64,000 nucleotides of DNA, from positions 1,302,001-1,366,000 of the forward strand of contig NZ_CP107930.1 of assembly GCF_036021035.1 (NCBI RefSeq), written 5' to 3'. Positions 23,878 to 32,125 of this stretch are shown in pieces. Within the stretch, counting starts at the first letter, position 1, and each line of letters starts with the position of its first letter. The position numbers and the translations under genes are program-made. Origin of the DNA: Kineococcus sp. NBC_00420. GTDB lineage: Bacteria; Actinomycetota; Actinomycetes; Actinomycetales; Kineococcaceae. The notes under the pieces are model-generated. The model was not told where the DNA came from and ran no database searches. It saw only the letters and a list, made by a program, of their open reading frames with translations.

Positions 23878-24552
23878 GTGACGGCAACCACTCGAGCACC
23901 AGTCACCGCCCGACCCGCGGCCCCACCGAGCGTGTCGCAGGTCCTGCACGCCGGGCCGACCCTCGAGGTGGCGCTGCTGGCCGCCGCGCTGGTCGAGGAA
24001 CGCCACCCCCGGCTGCGACCGGCCCTCGAGGACGAACGCCACCCCTGGCGACGCGTGCTCGACGCGGCCGCACTGCTGCGCGCGGCGTCGTGCGACCCGG
24101 TGCGGGCGATGGCGCTCGCGGCGCGCGAACGCGCCCTCGACGGCGGCCGGCACGTCCTGGCCGAGGGTCACGACCCCGACCTGGCGGCCCTGCGGCACGC
24201 GCTGCGGGTGCACACCGTGCTGCTGACCGCCGCCGCCGCCGGCGAAGCACCCACCCGAGCGGCCGCGGAGCGCTACGTCCGGGAGCAACGCTGCACGGCC
24301 GTCCTGCTCGGTGCCGAACCGGACGACCTGTCCGCGACGTCGGACGAGGTCGCCGCCGACGTCGCGGCGGTCCGGGCCGAGGTCGACCTGGACGCCCCGG
24401 CCCGCTCGCTGACCGGTTACGACGACGACTCGCTGCCCGGTTCCTGGGCGCAGGCCTGCCGTCTCGCCGTCAGCGTGCTGCCGTCGTGGGCCCGCAGGGG
24501 CCCCGCCCCGGAGAGCGGGGCGGACCTGAGGGCCCGGCTGCGGGAACTCTGA
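23878..24552 (+). CDS. Hypothetical all-helical protein
   Basis: I do not recognise this 224-residue protein. It is rich in Ala, Arg, Glu and Leu, predicted largely helical (EVALLAAALVEERHP, RRVLDAAALLRAASCDP, AMALAARERALDGGRH) with no signal, membrane span or catalytic motif. Its strong third-position GC bias and its placement directly after the helicase terminator argue for a real gene. The GTG at 23878 follows a -10-like hexamer. The Asp-rich LTGYDDDSLPGSW near the end could be an interaction segment. It converges with marC-family gene 6 bp downstream. Confidence 0.65.
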   Translation: MTATTRAPVTARPAAPPSVSQVLHAGPTLEVALLAAALVEERHPRLRPALEDERHPWRRVLDAAALLRAASCDPVRAMALAARERALDGGRHVLAEGHDPDLAALRHALRVHTVLLTAAAAGEAPTRAAAERYVREQRCTAVLLGAEPDDLSATSDEVAADVAAVRAEVDLDAPARSLTGYDDDSLPGSWAQACRLAVSVLPSWARRGPAPESGADLRARLREL

Positions 24553-24558
24553 GCCGGG

Positions 24559-25161
24559 TCAGCTCTCGACGACGAAGGTCCGGACCGCGTCCGCCACCAG
24601 CTGCACGGCGATCGCCGACAGCAGCAGACCCGCGACCCGGGTGACGAGCAGGACGCCGGAGTCGCCGAGCACCTTGTGGACCAGACCGGCGAAGCGCATC
24701 GCGAGCCACAACGTCACGTGCACCGCGATGACCCCGGCGGCGATCGCCGCCCGGTCACCCCAGTCGTGCGCCTGCTGGACGAAGACCATGGTGGCGACGA
24801 TGGCGCCCGGCCCGGCCAGCAGCGGGGTCCCCAGCGGGACCATCGCGACGTTGACCCCGACGGTGCTCGTCGGCTCGTCGCTCTTGCCGGTCAGCAGTTC
24901 CAGGGCGATGAGCAGCAGCAGCAGACCACCGGCGGCCTGCAGCGAAGGCAGGCTGATGTGCAGGTAGTCGAGGATCCGCTGACCGAAGAGGGCGAAGGCG
25001 ACGATGACGCCGAAGGCCACGAACACGGCCTGGCGCGCCGCCCGGGAGCGCTCGGTGGCGCTGAACGTCGCGGTCAGCCCGAGGAAGATCGGGACGGTCC
25101 CCAACGGGTCCATGATGACGAACAGGGTGACGAAGGTCTCCCCGAAGAGCTGCAGGTTCAC
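24559..25161 (-). CDS. MarC-family integral membrane protein
   Basis: The 200-residue protein shows six hydrophobic spans and the family start FVTLFVIMDPLGTVPIFLGLT plus the central VAMVPLGTPLLAGPGAIV, a glycine/proline-rich signature of MarC/UPF0056 proteins. Despite the name, members have no proven role in multiple antibiotic resistance; transport is suspected. The start GTG at 25161 overlaps the stop of the PHP gene by 4 nt, so they are co-translated. Confidence 0.9.
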   Translation of the reverse strand: MNLQLFGETFVTLFVIMDPLGTVPIFLGLTATFSATERSRAARQAVFVAFGVIVAFALFGQRILDYLHISLPSLQAAGGLLLLLIALELLTGKSDEPTSTVGVNVAMVPLGTPLLAGPGAIVATMVFVQQAHDWGDRAAIAAGVIAVHVTLWLAMRFAGLVHKVLGDSGVLLVTRVAGLLLSAIAVQLVADAVRTFVVES

Positions 25162-26006
25162 GCGTTCCCGACCTCGTGCGGGGCGGCGGCGAGCTCGTCG
25201 ATGCGGACCAGGACCTCGGGGTCGGTGGTGTTCTCCCCCAACAGGTTCCGCTTGCCGGTGCCGTGGTAGTCGCTCGACCCGGTGATCAGCAGGTCCAGGG
25301 AGGAGGCCAGGTCGCGCAGGTGCGCGCGTTCCGCGTCGGAGTGGTCGCGGTGGTCGACCTCGAGGCCCGCGAGACCGGCCTCGACCATGGCCTCGATGTC
25401 GGTGTCGCCGATGCAGCTGCCCCGCTTGGACGCCGCGGGGTGCGCGATGACGGGGACCCCGCCAGCCGCGCGGACCCGCCGGACGGCCTCGACCGGGTCG
25501 GGGGCCGTCTGCGGGACGAAGTAGCGGCTGCGACCGGAGAGCAACGTGGCGAAGGCCTCGTCGCGGTCCTCCACGACGCCGAGGCCGACGAGGGCGTCGG
25601 CGATGTGCGGACGCCCGATCGTGGCGTCGCCGTGGACGTGCTCGAGGACGTCCTCCCAGCGCAGACCGGTGTCGGGGCCGAGACGTTCGACCATCTGCCG
25701 GGCCCGGCTGGCGCGGGAGGTGCGCGACTCGGCCAGCATCCGGACGAGGGGTTCGTCGGTCGGGTCGTGCCGGTAGGCGAGCAGGTGGACGGAGACGCCG
25801 CGACGCAGGCAGCTGATCTCCACCCCGGGAACCACGCGAACTCCGAGCCGCTCGCCGGCGGTGACCGCCGCGACCCAGCCGTCACTGGTGTCGTGGTCGG
25901 TCAGGGCGACGACGTCGAGGCCGGCCTGCGCGGCGGAGGCCACGACGTCGGCCGGCGACTGGGTCCCGTCGGAGGCGTTGGAGTGCGTGTGCAGGTCGAT
26001 GCGCAC
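25158..26006 (-). CDS. PHP-domain phosphoesterase (RNase AM/YciV-like)
   Basis: The 282-residue protein opens with the PHP metal-site signature MRIDLHTHSNASDG and continues with ALTDHDTSDGW, EISC, IAHPAASKRG and SSDYHGTGKRN, placing His/Asp/Glu ligands of a trinuclear metal centre. This branch includes 5'-3' exonucleases acting on short RNAs or 3',5'-nucleoside bisphosphates. The GTG at 26006 lies 6 nt after TAAGCT, pointing to a leaderless message. It is cotranscribed with the MarC-family gene. Confidence 0.9.
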   Translation of the reverse strand: MRIDLHTHSNASDGTQSPADVVASAAQAGLDVVALTDHDTSDGWVAAVTAGERLGVRVVPGVEISCLRRGVSVHLLAYRHDPTDEPLVRMLAESRTSRASRARQMVERLGPDTGLRWEDVLEHVHGDATIGRPHIADALVGLGVVEDRDEAFATLLSGRSRYFVPQTAPDPVEAVRRVRAAGGVPVIAHPAASKRGSCIGDTDIEAMVEAGLAGLEVDHRDHSDAERAHLRDLASSLDLLITGSSDYHGTGKRNLLGENTTDPEVLVRIDELAAAPHEVGNA

Positions 26007-26012
26007 CCCACG

Positions 26013-26018
26013 AGCTTA
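26013..26018 (-). promoter_or_regulatory. -10 element (TAAGCT) for the PHP gene, leaderless
   Basis: TAAGCT on the minus strand ends 6 nt before the GTG at 26006. Confidence 0.5.
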
Positions 26019-26062
26019 CGTGCCGTGACCGGTGATCCCGTCCACACGCGTGGCGCGCCCGT

Positions 26063-26731
26063 TCAGGCGCCTCGGACCGCGGTCTCGGGGCCTGCCCAGG
26101 AGACCCGGGGCGACAACGCCCCGCAGGGCACGTCGAGTTCGTGGGCGGGATCGCGCAGGTCGATGAGCTGCAGGTCGTCGAAGAGGGTCAACCCGGCGGA
26201 GGCGGGCCAGAGCAACGCCCACAGCCAGACCCCGCCGGCCTCCCCGACCAGGACCGCGCGGTCACCGTCGGCCTCGACCCCCCACAGCGGCGTGGCGGCA
26301 CCGCCGGCGTGCGGACGCGCCGCGGGACGGCCGCTGACGATCCCCTCCCCCGGGTCGACGTCGTCGCGGCCGGCGAGGTGGGCACCGAGACCGGTCCCCG
26401 GTTGTTCGGAGACCAGCAGCAGGTCCGCGACGGGCGACCCTCCGACCCCGTGGTTCGGGCCCGAGACCGCGACCACGACGGCCTGCGCCTCGTGCTTCTC
26501 GTCCCGCACGCAGCGCGTCCCGGTGACGAGCCAGCCGTCGGGGAGGGGCCACGGCATCCAGACGGGGACGTCGGAGTGCCGGGCGATCCAGGCCAGGTGC
26601 TCGCCGTCCGCGCGCTGCGCGGGTTGCAGGGGAACCACCTCCCCGTGGACCGCGCAGGTCGCCGAGGAGTGCCAGATGCTGGGTGCCCGCACCGCTCCGT
26701 CGCAGCGGGGGCACCTCGCCGTACCGCCCAT
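26063..26731 (-). CDS. DUF6758-family protein
   Basis: The 222-residue protein begins with a zinc-knuckle-like CPRCDGAVRAPSIWHSSATC (two Cys plus later Cys/His) and then a mixed alpha/beta body with WMPWPLPDGWLVTGTR and VWLWALLWPASAGLTL. It matches DUF6758, an actinobacterial family usually found next to PHP-domain genes, as here. There is no signal peptide; the aromatic-rich segment near residue 165 is short for a span. Function unknown. Confidence 0.75.
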   Translation of the reverse strand: MGGTARCPRCDGAVRAPSIWHSSATCAVHGEVVPLQPAQRADGEHLAWIARHSDVPVWMPWPLPDGWLVTGTRCVRDEKHEAQAVVVAVSGPNHGVGGSPVADLLLVSEQPGTGLGAHLAGRDDVDPGEGIVSGRPAARPHAGGAATPLWGVEADGDRAVLVGEAGGVWLWALLWPASAGLTLFDDLQLIDLRDPAHELDVPCGALSPRVSWAGPETAVRGA

Positions 26732-26826
26732 GCCCCACCGTGACCCCCCGACCCGGGAATCGTCAACTGCTGGTCACAGGGGGTCACGACCTGCGGGGGT
26801 GGCGGGACAACGCGGGCACCGCGGGC

Positions 26827-26832
26827 GATGAT
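26827..26832 (+). promoter_or_regulatory. Candidate -10 element (GATGAT) for the aminopeptidase gene, leaderless
   Basis: GATGAT ends 6 nt before the GTG at 26839. Confidence 0.35.
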
Positions 26833-26838
26833 GGTCGG

Positions 26839-28431
26839 GTGACTCCAGGAGCGACTTCGCAGACGACGCAGCGGCCCGAGGGATCCGTCGAGGAGACCTT
26901 CGACGTGCAGGCCCCCGAGACCGACGGCGCCACCGTCACGCAGGGCGACGGGGAGGGCAGCGGGGAGGTCGACGGCGAGAACATGTCGTCGCACCGGGCC
27001 ACGCCCCGCTCGGCCGCGTTCCGCAAGTTCATCTCCGAGGGCTGGGGGCCGCGCCCCGCCGAGGACCTCGACGCCGCCCCGTCGGCGCCGTTCGCCGCGC
27101 GACGCCGCGCGGTGCTGTCCTCCCTGTTCCCGCACGAGGTGCTCGTCGTCCCCGCGGGGACGCTCGTCCGCCGCTCCAACGACACCGACTACCGCTTCCG
27201 GCCGCACTCGGCGTTCGCGCACCTCACCGGGCTCGGCAGCGACCGCGAGGCCGACGCCGTCCTCGTCCTGCACCCGCGGGCCGAGGGTCACGAGGCCGTC
27301 CTCTACGTCCGCCCGCAGGCCGCGCGCGACACCGAGGAGTTCTTCGCCGACGCCCGCTACGGCGAACTGTGGGTGGGGGTCCGTCCCACGCTCCGGGAGT
27401 TCGCCGCGCAGACCGGGATCACCTGCCACGACGTCGCGATCCTGACCGACGAGATCGGGTCCTCGCTGGACGACGACACCACGACGGGCCTGCGCGTGGT
27501 GCCCGACGCCGACCCCGCCGTCACTGCCCTCGTGGCACCGTTGCGCAGCGGCGAGGCGCTGGACAAGGCCGACGAGGAACTCGTCACCGCGCTCTCCGAA
27601 CTCCGCCTCGTGAAGGACGAGCACGAGATCGGCGAGATGCGGACGGCGGTCGCCGCCAGCATCCGCGGCTTCGAGGAGATCGTCCGGTCGCTGCCGCGCG
27701 CGATCGGCCACCCGCGCGGCGAACGTCTCGTCGAAGCGGTCTTCGACGGCAACGCCCGGGTCGAGGGCAACGCCGTCGGGTACGAGACCATCTCCGCCGC
27801 AGGCGATCACGCGTGCACGCTGCACTGGATCCGCAACGACGGCGCGGTGACCGCGGGTCAGCTGCTGCTGGTCGACGCCGGCGTCGAGGTCGACTCCCTC
27901 TACACCGCGGACGTCACCCGGACCCTGCCCGTCGACGGCACCTTCACCGACGCGCAGCGCCGGGTGTACCAGGCCGTCCTGGACGCGTCCGAGGCCGCCT
28001 TCGCCGTCGCGAAGCCCGGGGTGAGGTTCCGCGAGGTCCACGAGGCCGCCATGAAGGTCGTGGCCGACCGGGTCGCGGAGTGGGGGATGCTCCCCGTGGA
28101 CGTCGCGACCTCGATGGAACCCGGCGGGCAGTTCCACCGCCGGTGGATGCCGCACGGCACGAGCCACCACCTCGGCCTCGACGTGCACGACTGCGCGCAG
28201 GCCCGCAAGGAGATGTACCTCGACGCGGAACTGCGCGAGGGGATGGTGTTCACCATCGAACCCGGCATCTACATCAAGACCGAGGACGAACTCGCCCCCG
28301 CGGAACTGCGAGGGATCGGCGTCCGCATCGAGGACGACGTCCTCGTCACCGCCGACGGCGTCGAGAACCTCACCGCCGGGCTGGCCCGCACCCCCGACGA
28401 CGTCGAGGCGTGGATGGCCTCGCTGCGCTGA
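26839..28431 (+). CDS. Aminopeptidase P family (M24B) Xaa-Pro peptidase
   Basis: The 530-residue protein has an N-terminal creatinase-like domain (RRRAVLSSLFPHEVLVVPAG) and a C-terminal M24 catalytic domain with the five metal ligands: Asp in DAGVEVDSLY, Asp in TADVTRT, His in HGTSHHLGLDVHD, Glu in TIEPGIYI and Glu in GVRIEDDVLV. It removes N-terminal residues before proline. The first about 45 residues are acidic, Gly/Thr-rich and likely disordered; an internal ATG (MSSHRATPRS) could be the real start, but the GTG at 26839 sits correctly after a -10-like hexamer. Confidence 0.9.
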   Translation: MTPGATSQTTQRPEGSVEETFDVQAPETDGATVTQGDGEGSGEVDGENMSSHRATPRSAAFRKFISEGWGPRPAEDLDAAPSAPFAARRRAVLSSLFPHEVLVVPAGTLVRRSNDTDYRFRPHSAFAHLTGLGSDREADAVLVLHPRAEGHEAVLYVRPQAARDTEEFFADARYGELWVGVRPTLREFAAQTGITCHDVAILTDEIGSSLDDDTTTGLRVVPDADPAVTALVAPLRSGEALDKADEELVTALSELRLVKDEHEIGEMRTAVAASIRGFEEIVRSLPRAIGHPRGERLVEAVFDGNARVEGNAVGYETISAAGDHACTLHWIRNDGAVTAGQLLLVDAGVEVDSLYTADVTRTLPVDGTFTDAQRRVYQAVLDASEAAFAVAKPGVRFREVHEAAMKVVADRVAEWGMLPVDVATSMEPGGQFHRRWMPHGTSHHLGLDVHDCAQARKEMYLDAELREGMVFTIEPGIYIKTEDELAPAELRGIGVRIEDDVLVTADGVENLTAGLARTPDDVEAWMASLR

Positions 28432-28451
28432 TCCGTCGTCTCCACGCGGGA

Positions 28452-28500
28452 GCGCGCGGTGACCGGGGTGTCGATGGACGACACCGGGGTCACCGCGCGC
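28452..28500. terminator. Long hairpin terminator between convergent genes
   Basis: Arms 28452-28473 and 28479-28500 (22 nt each) pair with only two internal mismatches around ATGGA. It separates the aminopeptidase gene from the convergent membrane-protein gene and can end both transcripts. Confidence 0.75.
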
Positions 28501-28519
28501 CCAGACGCACGGCCGGGGA

Positions 28520-29326
28520 TCACTCCCGGTCGCGCGCCGGGGGGGTCTGCGAGGCGTCGTGCGCGGCCTGCTCGGCGGCCCGGCGGGCCCGGCGCTGTTC
28601 TTCCACCTTCTCAGCGTAGGTCGGACCCGAGAGGTCCATCACCGGCTCCGGGGCGGGCTGCTGCTCACCGGGCGGGGGCGGCGGCTGGTCCGCCGGGGCG
28701 CTGCCGGGCTGCGGCGGCGGCAGGTGCGCACCACTGGGCGGCGGCGACCACGGGGCGGGGCGCGCACCCGGGTCCGGGGCACCCCACTGCGACTGGCCCG
28801 TCGGCTTGGAGAAGTCGGGGCCGGTGCCACGACCGAGGCCGTTGGGCAGCTTGGAGAGGACCTCACGCGCCTGACCGGCCAGTTGCGGCAGGCAGAGCAC
28901 GGTGTACTCCGAGGCCACGATCTGCGACGAGGAGGTGAAGTCGCGGCGGCCGCCGGTGAGCGCGTAGGAGATGACGCCGAAGAGCATCCCGAACCCGGCC
29001 CCGACGAGGATGCCGGTGAACAACGCACCGGACCCACCGCTGCCGAAGACGGACAGCATGAGGCCGATGAGCAGACCGAACCAGGCTCCGGACCCGGCAC
29101 CGGCGCCCGCGGCACGACCGTAGGTCAGGCGCCCCGTGACGCGTTCCACCATCTGCAGGCCGTTGCCGACGATGGTGACGTTCTGCACCGGGAAGTGCTC
29201 GTCCGAGAGGAAGTCGACGGCCCGCTGCGCCTCCGAGTAGGTGGCGTACCGGCCGATCGCGTCCCCCGACGGCGGGGTGGGGGTGGTGATCCGCTGCGGA
29301 CCACCCATGGGCCCGAGGTTCGACAT
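28520..29326 (-). CDS. Membrane protein with general-stress-17M (DUF1269-like) domain
   Basis: The 268-residue product has an N-terminal alpha/beta part (YATYSEAQRAVDFLSDEHF, VQNVTIVGNGLQMVERVTG) typical of general stress protein 17M-like domains, then two glycine-rich transmembrane helices (residues about 80-125, GAWFGLLIGLML and ILVGAGFGMLFGVISYAL), and a long Pro/Gln-rich cytoplasmic tail ending in a charged helix (YAEKVEEQRRARRAAEQ). Such proteins are stress-linked but of unknown mechanism. It lies downstream of dps on the same strand, separated by a hairpin. Confidence 0.8.
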   Translation of the reverse strand: MSNLGPMGGPQRITTPTPPSGDAIGRYATYSEAQRAVDFLSDEHFPVQNVTIVGNGLQMVERVTGRLTYGRAAGAGAGSGAWFGLLIGLMLSVFGSGGSGALFTGILVGAGFGMLFGVISYALTGGRRDFTSSSQIVASEYTVLCLPQLAGQAREVLSKLPNGLGRGTGPDFSKPTGQSQWGAPDPGARPAPWSPPPSGAHLPPPQPGSAPADQPPPPPGEQQPAPEPVMDLSGPTYAEKVEEQRRARRAAEQAAHDASQTPPARDRE

Positions 29327-29419
29327 CTCTACATCCTCACCGGTCTACCCGTCCCGTGACCTTCGCGCGGGATCGGTCGATGGTCTCAGGTGGAGATCAT
29401 CGACACCCTGCACAACGTC

Positions 29420-29451
29420 GGGGAGCCGCGGGACGTGCCCCGCGGCCCCCC
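29420..29451 (-). terminator. Hairpin terminator after dps
   Basis: GCCGCGGG (29425-29432) pairs with CCCGCGGC (29439-29446), extended by an outer GGGG/CCCC after one mismatch, 9 nt after the dps stop. The rest of the 133-bp gap before the membrane-protein gene holds its ribosome site (GGTGAGGATG) but no ORF. Confidence 0.6.
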
Positions 29452-29459
29452 GACGGACC

Positions 29460-30059
29460 TCACGCGGTCTTGCGCTTGACCCCGGCCCGGGCCTGGCCGC
29501 GGGCCTCCACCTCGCTGGAGGCCCCGGCGGTGGACAGCGCGCCACCGGAGGTCTCGAGGTGGGCGCGCACGAACCAGTGGAACTGCTCGAGCTGGCCGGA
29601 CTGACCGATGAGCATGTCCTGGGTCACCGGGTCCAGCTCCTCGGTGGCCGCGATGTCGCGGCGGTAGTCCTCGATGACGCCGACGTAGACGAGGTCGAGG
29701 GCGCCGAGGTGCTCGATCGCGCCGGCGCGGCCGATCGAGTAGTCGTTCCAGGAGCGGTCGGCGACGAGCGCACCCGGGGTCCCGACGGGCGAGAGGCCCA
29801 GGGTCGAGATGCGCTCGGCCGTCGTGTCGGCCATCTCACGGACGGCGTCGACCTGCGGGTCGAGCATCTCGTGGACGGAGACGAAGTTCGGGCCGACGAC
29901 GTTCCAGTGGACGTGCTTCAACGTGAGGTGCAGATCGGTGAGGGCGTTCAGCCGGTCCTGCAGCAGGGCCGCCACTTCGGCACCCTGTTCCAGCGTCATG
30001 CCCGGGATCGTGAAGGAGGGGAGACCCTCCGACTTCATCTTCTTGCTCTCCTTGGCCAT
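29460..30059 (-). CDS. dps: Dps-family ferritin-like DNA-protection protein
   Basis: The 199-residue protein carries the Dps ferroxidase signature LKHVHWNVVGPNFVSVHEML with the His/Asp ligands, in a four-helix bundle (residues 25-165). The lysine-rich N-terminus (MAKESKKMK) and the Lys/Arg-rich C-terminal tail (ARAGVKRKTA) could bind DNA. It would store iron using hydrogen peroxide and shield DNA in stress. The ATG at 30059 is 6 nt after TACCGT, suggesting a leaderless mRNA, and is back to back with the MgtE-N/CBS gene promoter. Confidence 0.9.
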   Translation of the reverse strand: MAKESKKMKSEGLPSFTIPGMTLEQGAEVAALLQDRLNALTDLHLTLKHVHWNVVGPNFVSVHEMLDPQVDAVREMADTTAERISTLGLSPVGTPGALVADRSWNDYSIGRAGAIEHLGALDLVYVGVIEDYRRDIAATEELDPVTQDMLIGQSGQLEQFHWFVRAHLETSGGALSTAGASSEVEARGQARAGVKRKTA

Positions 30060-30065
30060 GTGGTC

Positions 30066-30071
30066 ACGGTA
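30066..30071 (-). promoter_or_regulatory. -10 element (TACCGT) for dps, leaderless
   Basis: TACCGT on the minus strand ends 6 nt before the dps ATG at 30059. Confidence 0.5.
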
Positions 30072-30110
30072 GGAGGCCGCCCGCGGTGCCGCGCGTTGAA
30101 GATCGGGGCC

Positions 30111-30116
30111 TAGATT
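30111..30116 (+). promoter_or_regulatory. -10 element (TAGATT) for the MgtE-N/CBS gene, leaderless
   Basis: TAGATT ends 7 nt before the GTG at 30124. A TTG at 30115 would lie inside the hexamer and is therefore unlikely as start. Confidence 0.55.
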
Positions 30117-30123
30117 GGACGGT

Positions 30124-31431
30124 GTGAGCGGCCCCACCACACGCGTCTTCGCCGCCCGGCTGGCGGGAACGTCGGTCTTCGACCCTCAGGGCGACCAGGT
30201 CGGGCGCATCCGCGACGTCGTCGGCATGATCCGCCCCCGCGGCCCGGTCCGGGTGATCGGCCTCGTCGTCGAGGTCCCCGGCCGGCGCCGGGTCTTCGTC
30301 CCGATGACCCGGGTCACCAACGTCGAGGTCGGCCAGGTCCTGACCACCGGCATCGTCAACATGCGCCGCTTCGAGCAGCGCGGCACCGAGACCCTGCTGC
30401 TGGCCGAACTGCTGGACCGCACGGTGGACCTGGCCGACGGCAGCGGCGAGGCGACGATCGAGGACCTCGGCCTGGAACCGGTCCGACCGCGCGACTGGCA
30501 GTTGACGAAGCTCTTCGTGCGCCGCGGCCGGGCGCCGCGCGGTCTCTCCGGTCGCCTGCGCCGCCGCGGCGAGACGATGACCATCGGCCTCGACGCCGTC
30601 GTCGGCGGGGTCGTCGGGCTCGCCGCGCCGGACCTCGACCAGGGCGCGACGAACCTGCTGGCCGCCTTCGAGGAGCTCAAGGCCGCCGACCTCGCCGAGG
30701 TCATCCACGAGCTGACGCCCAAGCGACGCCTCGAGGTCGCGGCGGCGCTGGACGACGAACGCCTCGCGGACGTCCTCGAGGAGCTCCCCGAGGACGACCA
30801 GGTCCAGATCCTCTCCGCCCTGGCCGGGGCCCGTGCCGCCCACGTCCTGGAGGAGATGCAGCCCGACGACGCGGCCGACCTGCTGAGCGAGCTGCCGGTG
30901 GAGCAGGCCGAGCGGCTGATGGCGTTGATGGACCCCGACGAGGCCGAACCGGTGCGACGGCTGCTGGCCTACGACGAACGCACCGCCGGTGGTCTGATGA
31001 CCTCCGACCCGGTCGTCCTGGCCCCCGACGCGACGATCGCCGAGGCCCTGGCCCACGTCCGCCGCACCGAGCTGAGCGTCCCGCTGGCCACCGCCGTCTA
31101 CGTCTGCCGGCCGCCGCTGGAGACGCCCACGGGCCGTTACCTCGGGACGGCGCACCTGCAGCGGCTGCTGCGCGAGCCGCCGCAGACGCCGCTGGGCCAG
31201 ATCCTGGACAACGACATCACCCCCCTCTCCCCCGAGGAGACACTGCAGGGGGTGACGCGCCAGCTGGCCGCCTACAACCTGGTGTCGCTGCCCGTGGTCG
31301 ACGAGGACGGGCACCTGCTGGGCGCCGTGACGGCCGACGACGTCCTCGACCACCTGCTGCCCGACGACTGGCGCGACGCCGAGGAACCCGTCTTCGAGGA
31401 GCCGAGCGCAGGGGGCGTGACCCGTGGCTGA
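30124..31431 (+). CDS. Soluble MgtE N-domain/CBS protein with PRC-barrel start
   Basis: The 435-residue protein has an N-terminal PRC-barrel-like part (GTSVFDPQGDQVGRIRDVV), an MgtE intracellular N-domain built of repeats (AADLAEVIHELTPKRRLEV, LADVLEELPEDDQVQIL, AADLLSELPVEQAERL) and two CBS motifs (TAGGLMTSDPVVLAPDATI and SLPVVDEDGHLLGAVTADD). There is no membrane part, so it is not a magnesium channel by itself; it may sense Mg2+ or nucleotide and act on a partner. The DUF1003 membrane protein overlapping its 3' end by 8 nt is the obvious candidate. Same pair as Rv1232c/Rv1231c as I recall. Confidence 0.85.
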   Translation: MSGPTTRVFAARLAGTSVFDPQGDQVGRIRDVVGMIRPRGPVRVIGLVVEVPGRRRVFVPMTRVTNVEVGQVLTTGIVNMRRFEQRGTETLLLAELLDRTVDLADGSGEATIEDLGLEPVRPRDWQLTKLFVRRGRAPRGLSGRLRRRGETMTIGLDAVVGGVVGLAAPDLDQGATNLLAAFEELKAADLAEVIHELTPKRRLEVAAALDDERLADVLEELPEDDQVQILSALAGARAAHVLEEMQPDDAADLLSELPVEQAERLMALMDPDEAEPVRRLLAYDERTAGGLMTSDPVVLAPDATIAEALAHVRRTELSVPLATAVYVCRPPLETPTGRYLGTAHLQRLLREPPQTPLGQILDNDITPLSPEETLQGVTRQLAAYNLVSLPVVDEDGHLLGAVTADDVLDHLLPDDWRDAEEPVFEEPSAGGVTRG

Positions 31432-32125
31432 GCGCGAACCCGGCCGGTCCCGCACCGGTCCCCGCCTGGTGCGCAACGACAGCGTCTCCCTGGACACCCC
31501 GCGCGAGGCGCGTCGTCAGCTGCTGGCCCGTCCGCAGGTCGACCCCGACGCGTTCGGGCGCGCGTCGGAGAAGTTCGCCCGCTTCATGGGGACGGGGACG
31601 TTCCTCGTCTACATGACGGCCTTCGTGGTGGTCTGGACGCTCTGGAACACCCTGACCCCGGGCGCCTTACGCTTCGACCAGTACCCGTTCGTCTTCCTGA
31701 CGCTGGTCCTGTCGCTGCAGGCGTCCTACGCCGCCCCGCTGATCCTGCTCGCGCAGAACCGCCAGGACGACCGGGACCGCGTCCTCAACGAGCAGGACCG
31801 CTCCCGCGACGAGCGCGGCCTAGCCGACACGGAGTACCTGACCCGCGAGGTCGCCGCGCTGCGCATCGCGCTGCGTGACGTCGCCACCCGCGACTTCGTC
31901 CGTTCGGAGCTGCGCTCGATCCTTGAGGAGCTGCGCGAGGAGGACGGCGATCCGAGCGCCTCGCGCGGTTCGCGCGACGCCAAGCGCAAGAACGGGAAGA
32001 AGCGCAAGCGCGTCACCGAGACGCCCGCCCCGAACCCCTCGCCGCAGGTCCTGGACGAGCAACCGGCTGAACCGGAGTCCGCGGATTCAGGTTCGGAGGG
32101 TGAGGTGCCGACACCCAACGGGTGA
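31424..32125 (+). CDS. DUF1003 membrane protein
   Basis: The 233-residue protein contains the DUF1003 core: FARFMGTGTFLVYMTAFVVV (first span), WTLWNTL and a second span FLTLVLSLQASYAAPLIL followed by the conserved AQNRQDDRDR. The C-terminal half is a charged cytoplasmic helix and a Lys-rich disordered tail (KRKNGKKRKRV). Function unknown; coupling with the MgtE-N/CBS protein suggests a two-part ion-related membrane system. The GTG start overlaps the upstream gene by 8 nt, and its stop overlaps the PilB-like start by 4 nt. Confidence 0.85.
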   Translation: MAEREPGRSRTGPRLVRNDSVSLDTPREARRQLLARPQVDPDAFGRASEKFARFMGTGTFLVYMTAFVVVWTLWNTLTPGALRFDQYPFVFLTLVLSLQASYAAPLILLAQNRQDDRDRVLNEQDRSRDERGLADTEYLTREVAALRIALRDVATRDFVRSELRSILEELREEDGDPSASRGSRDAKRKNGKKRKRVTETPAPNPSPQVLDEQPAEPESADSGSEGEVPTPNG

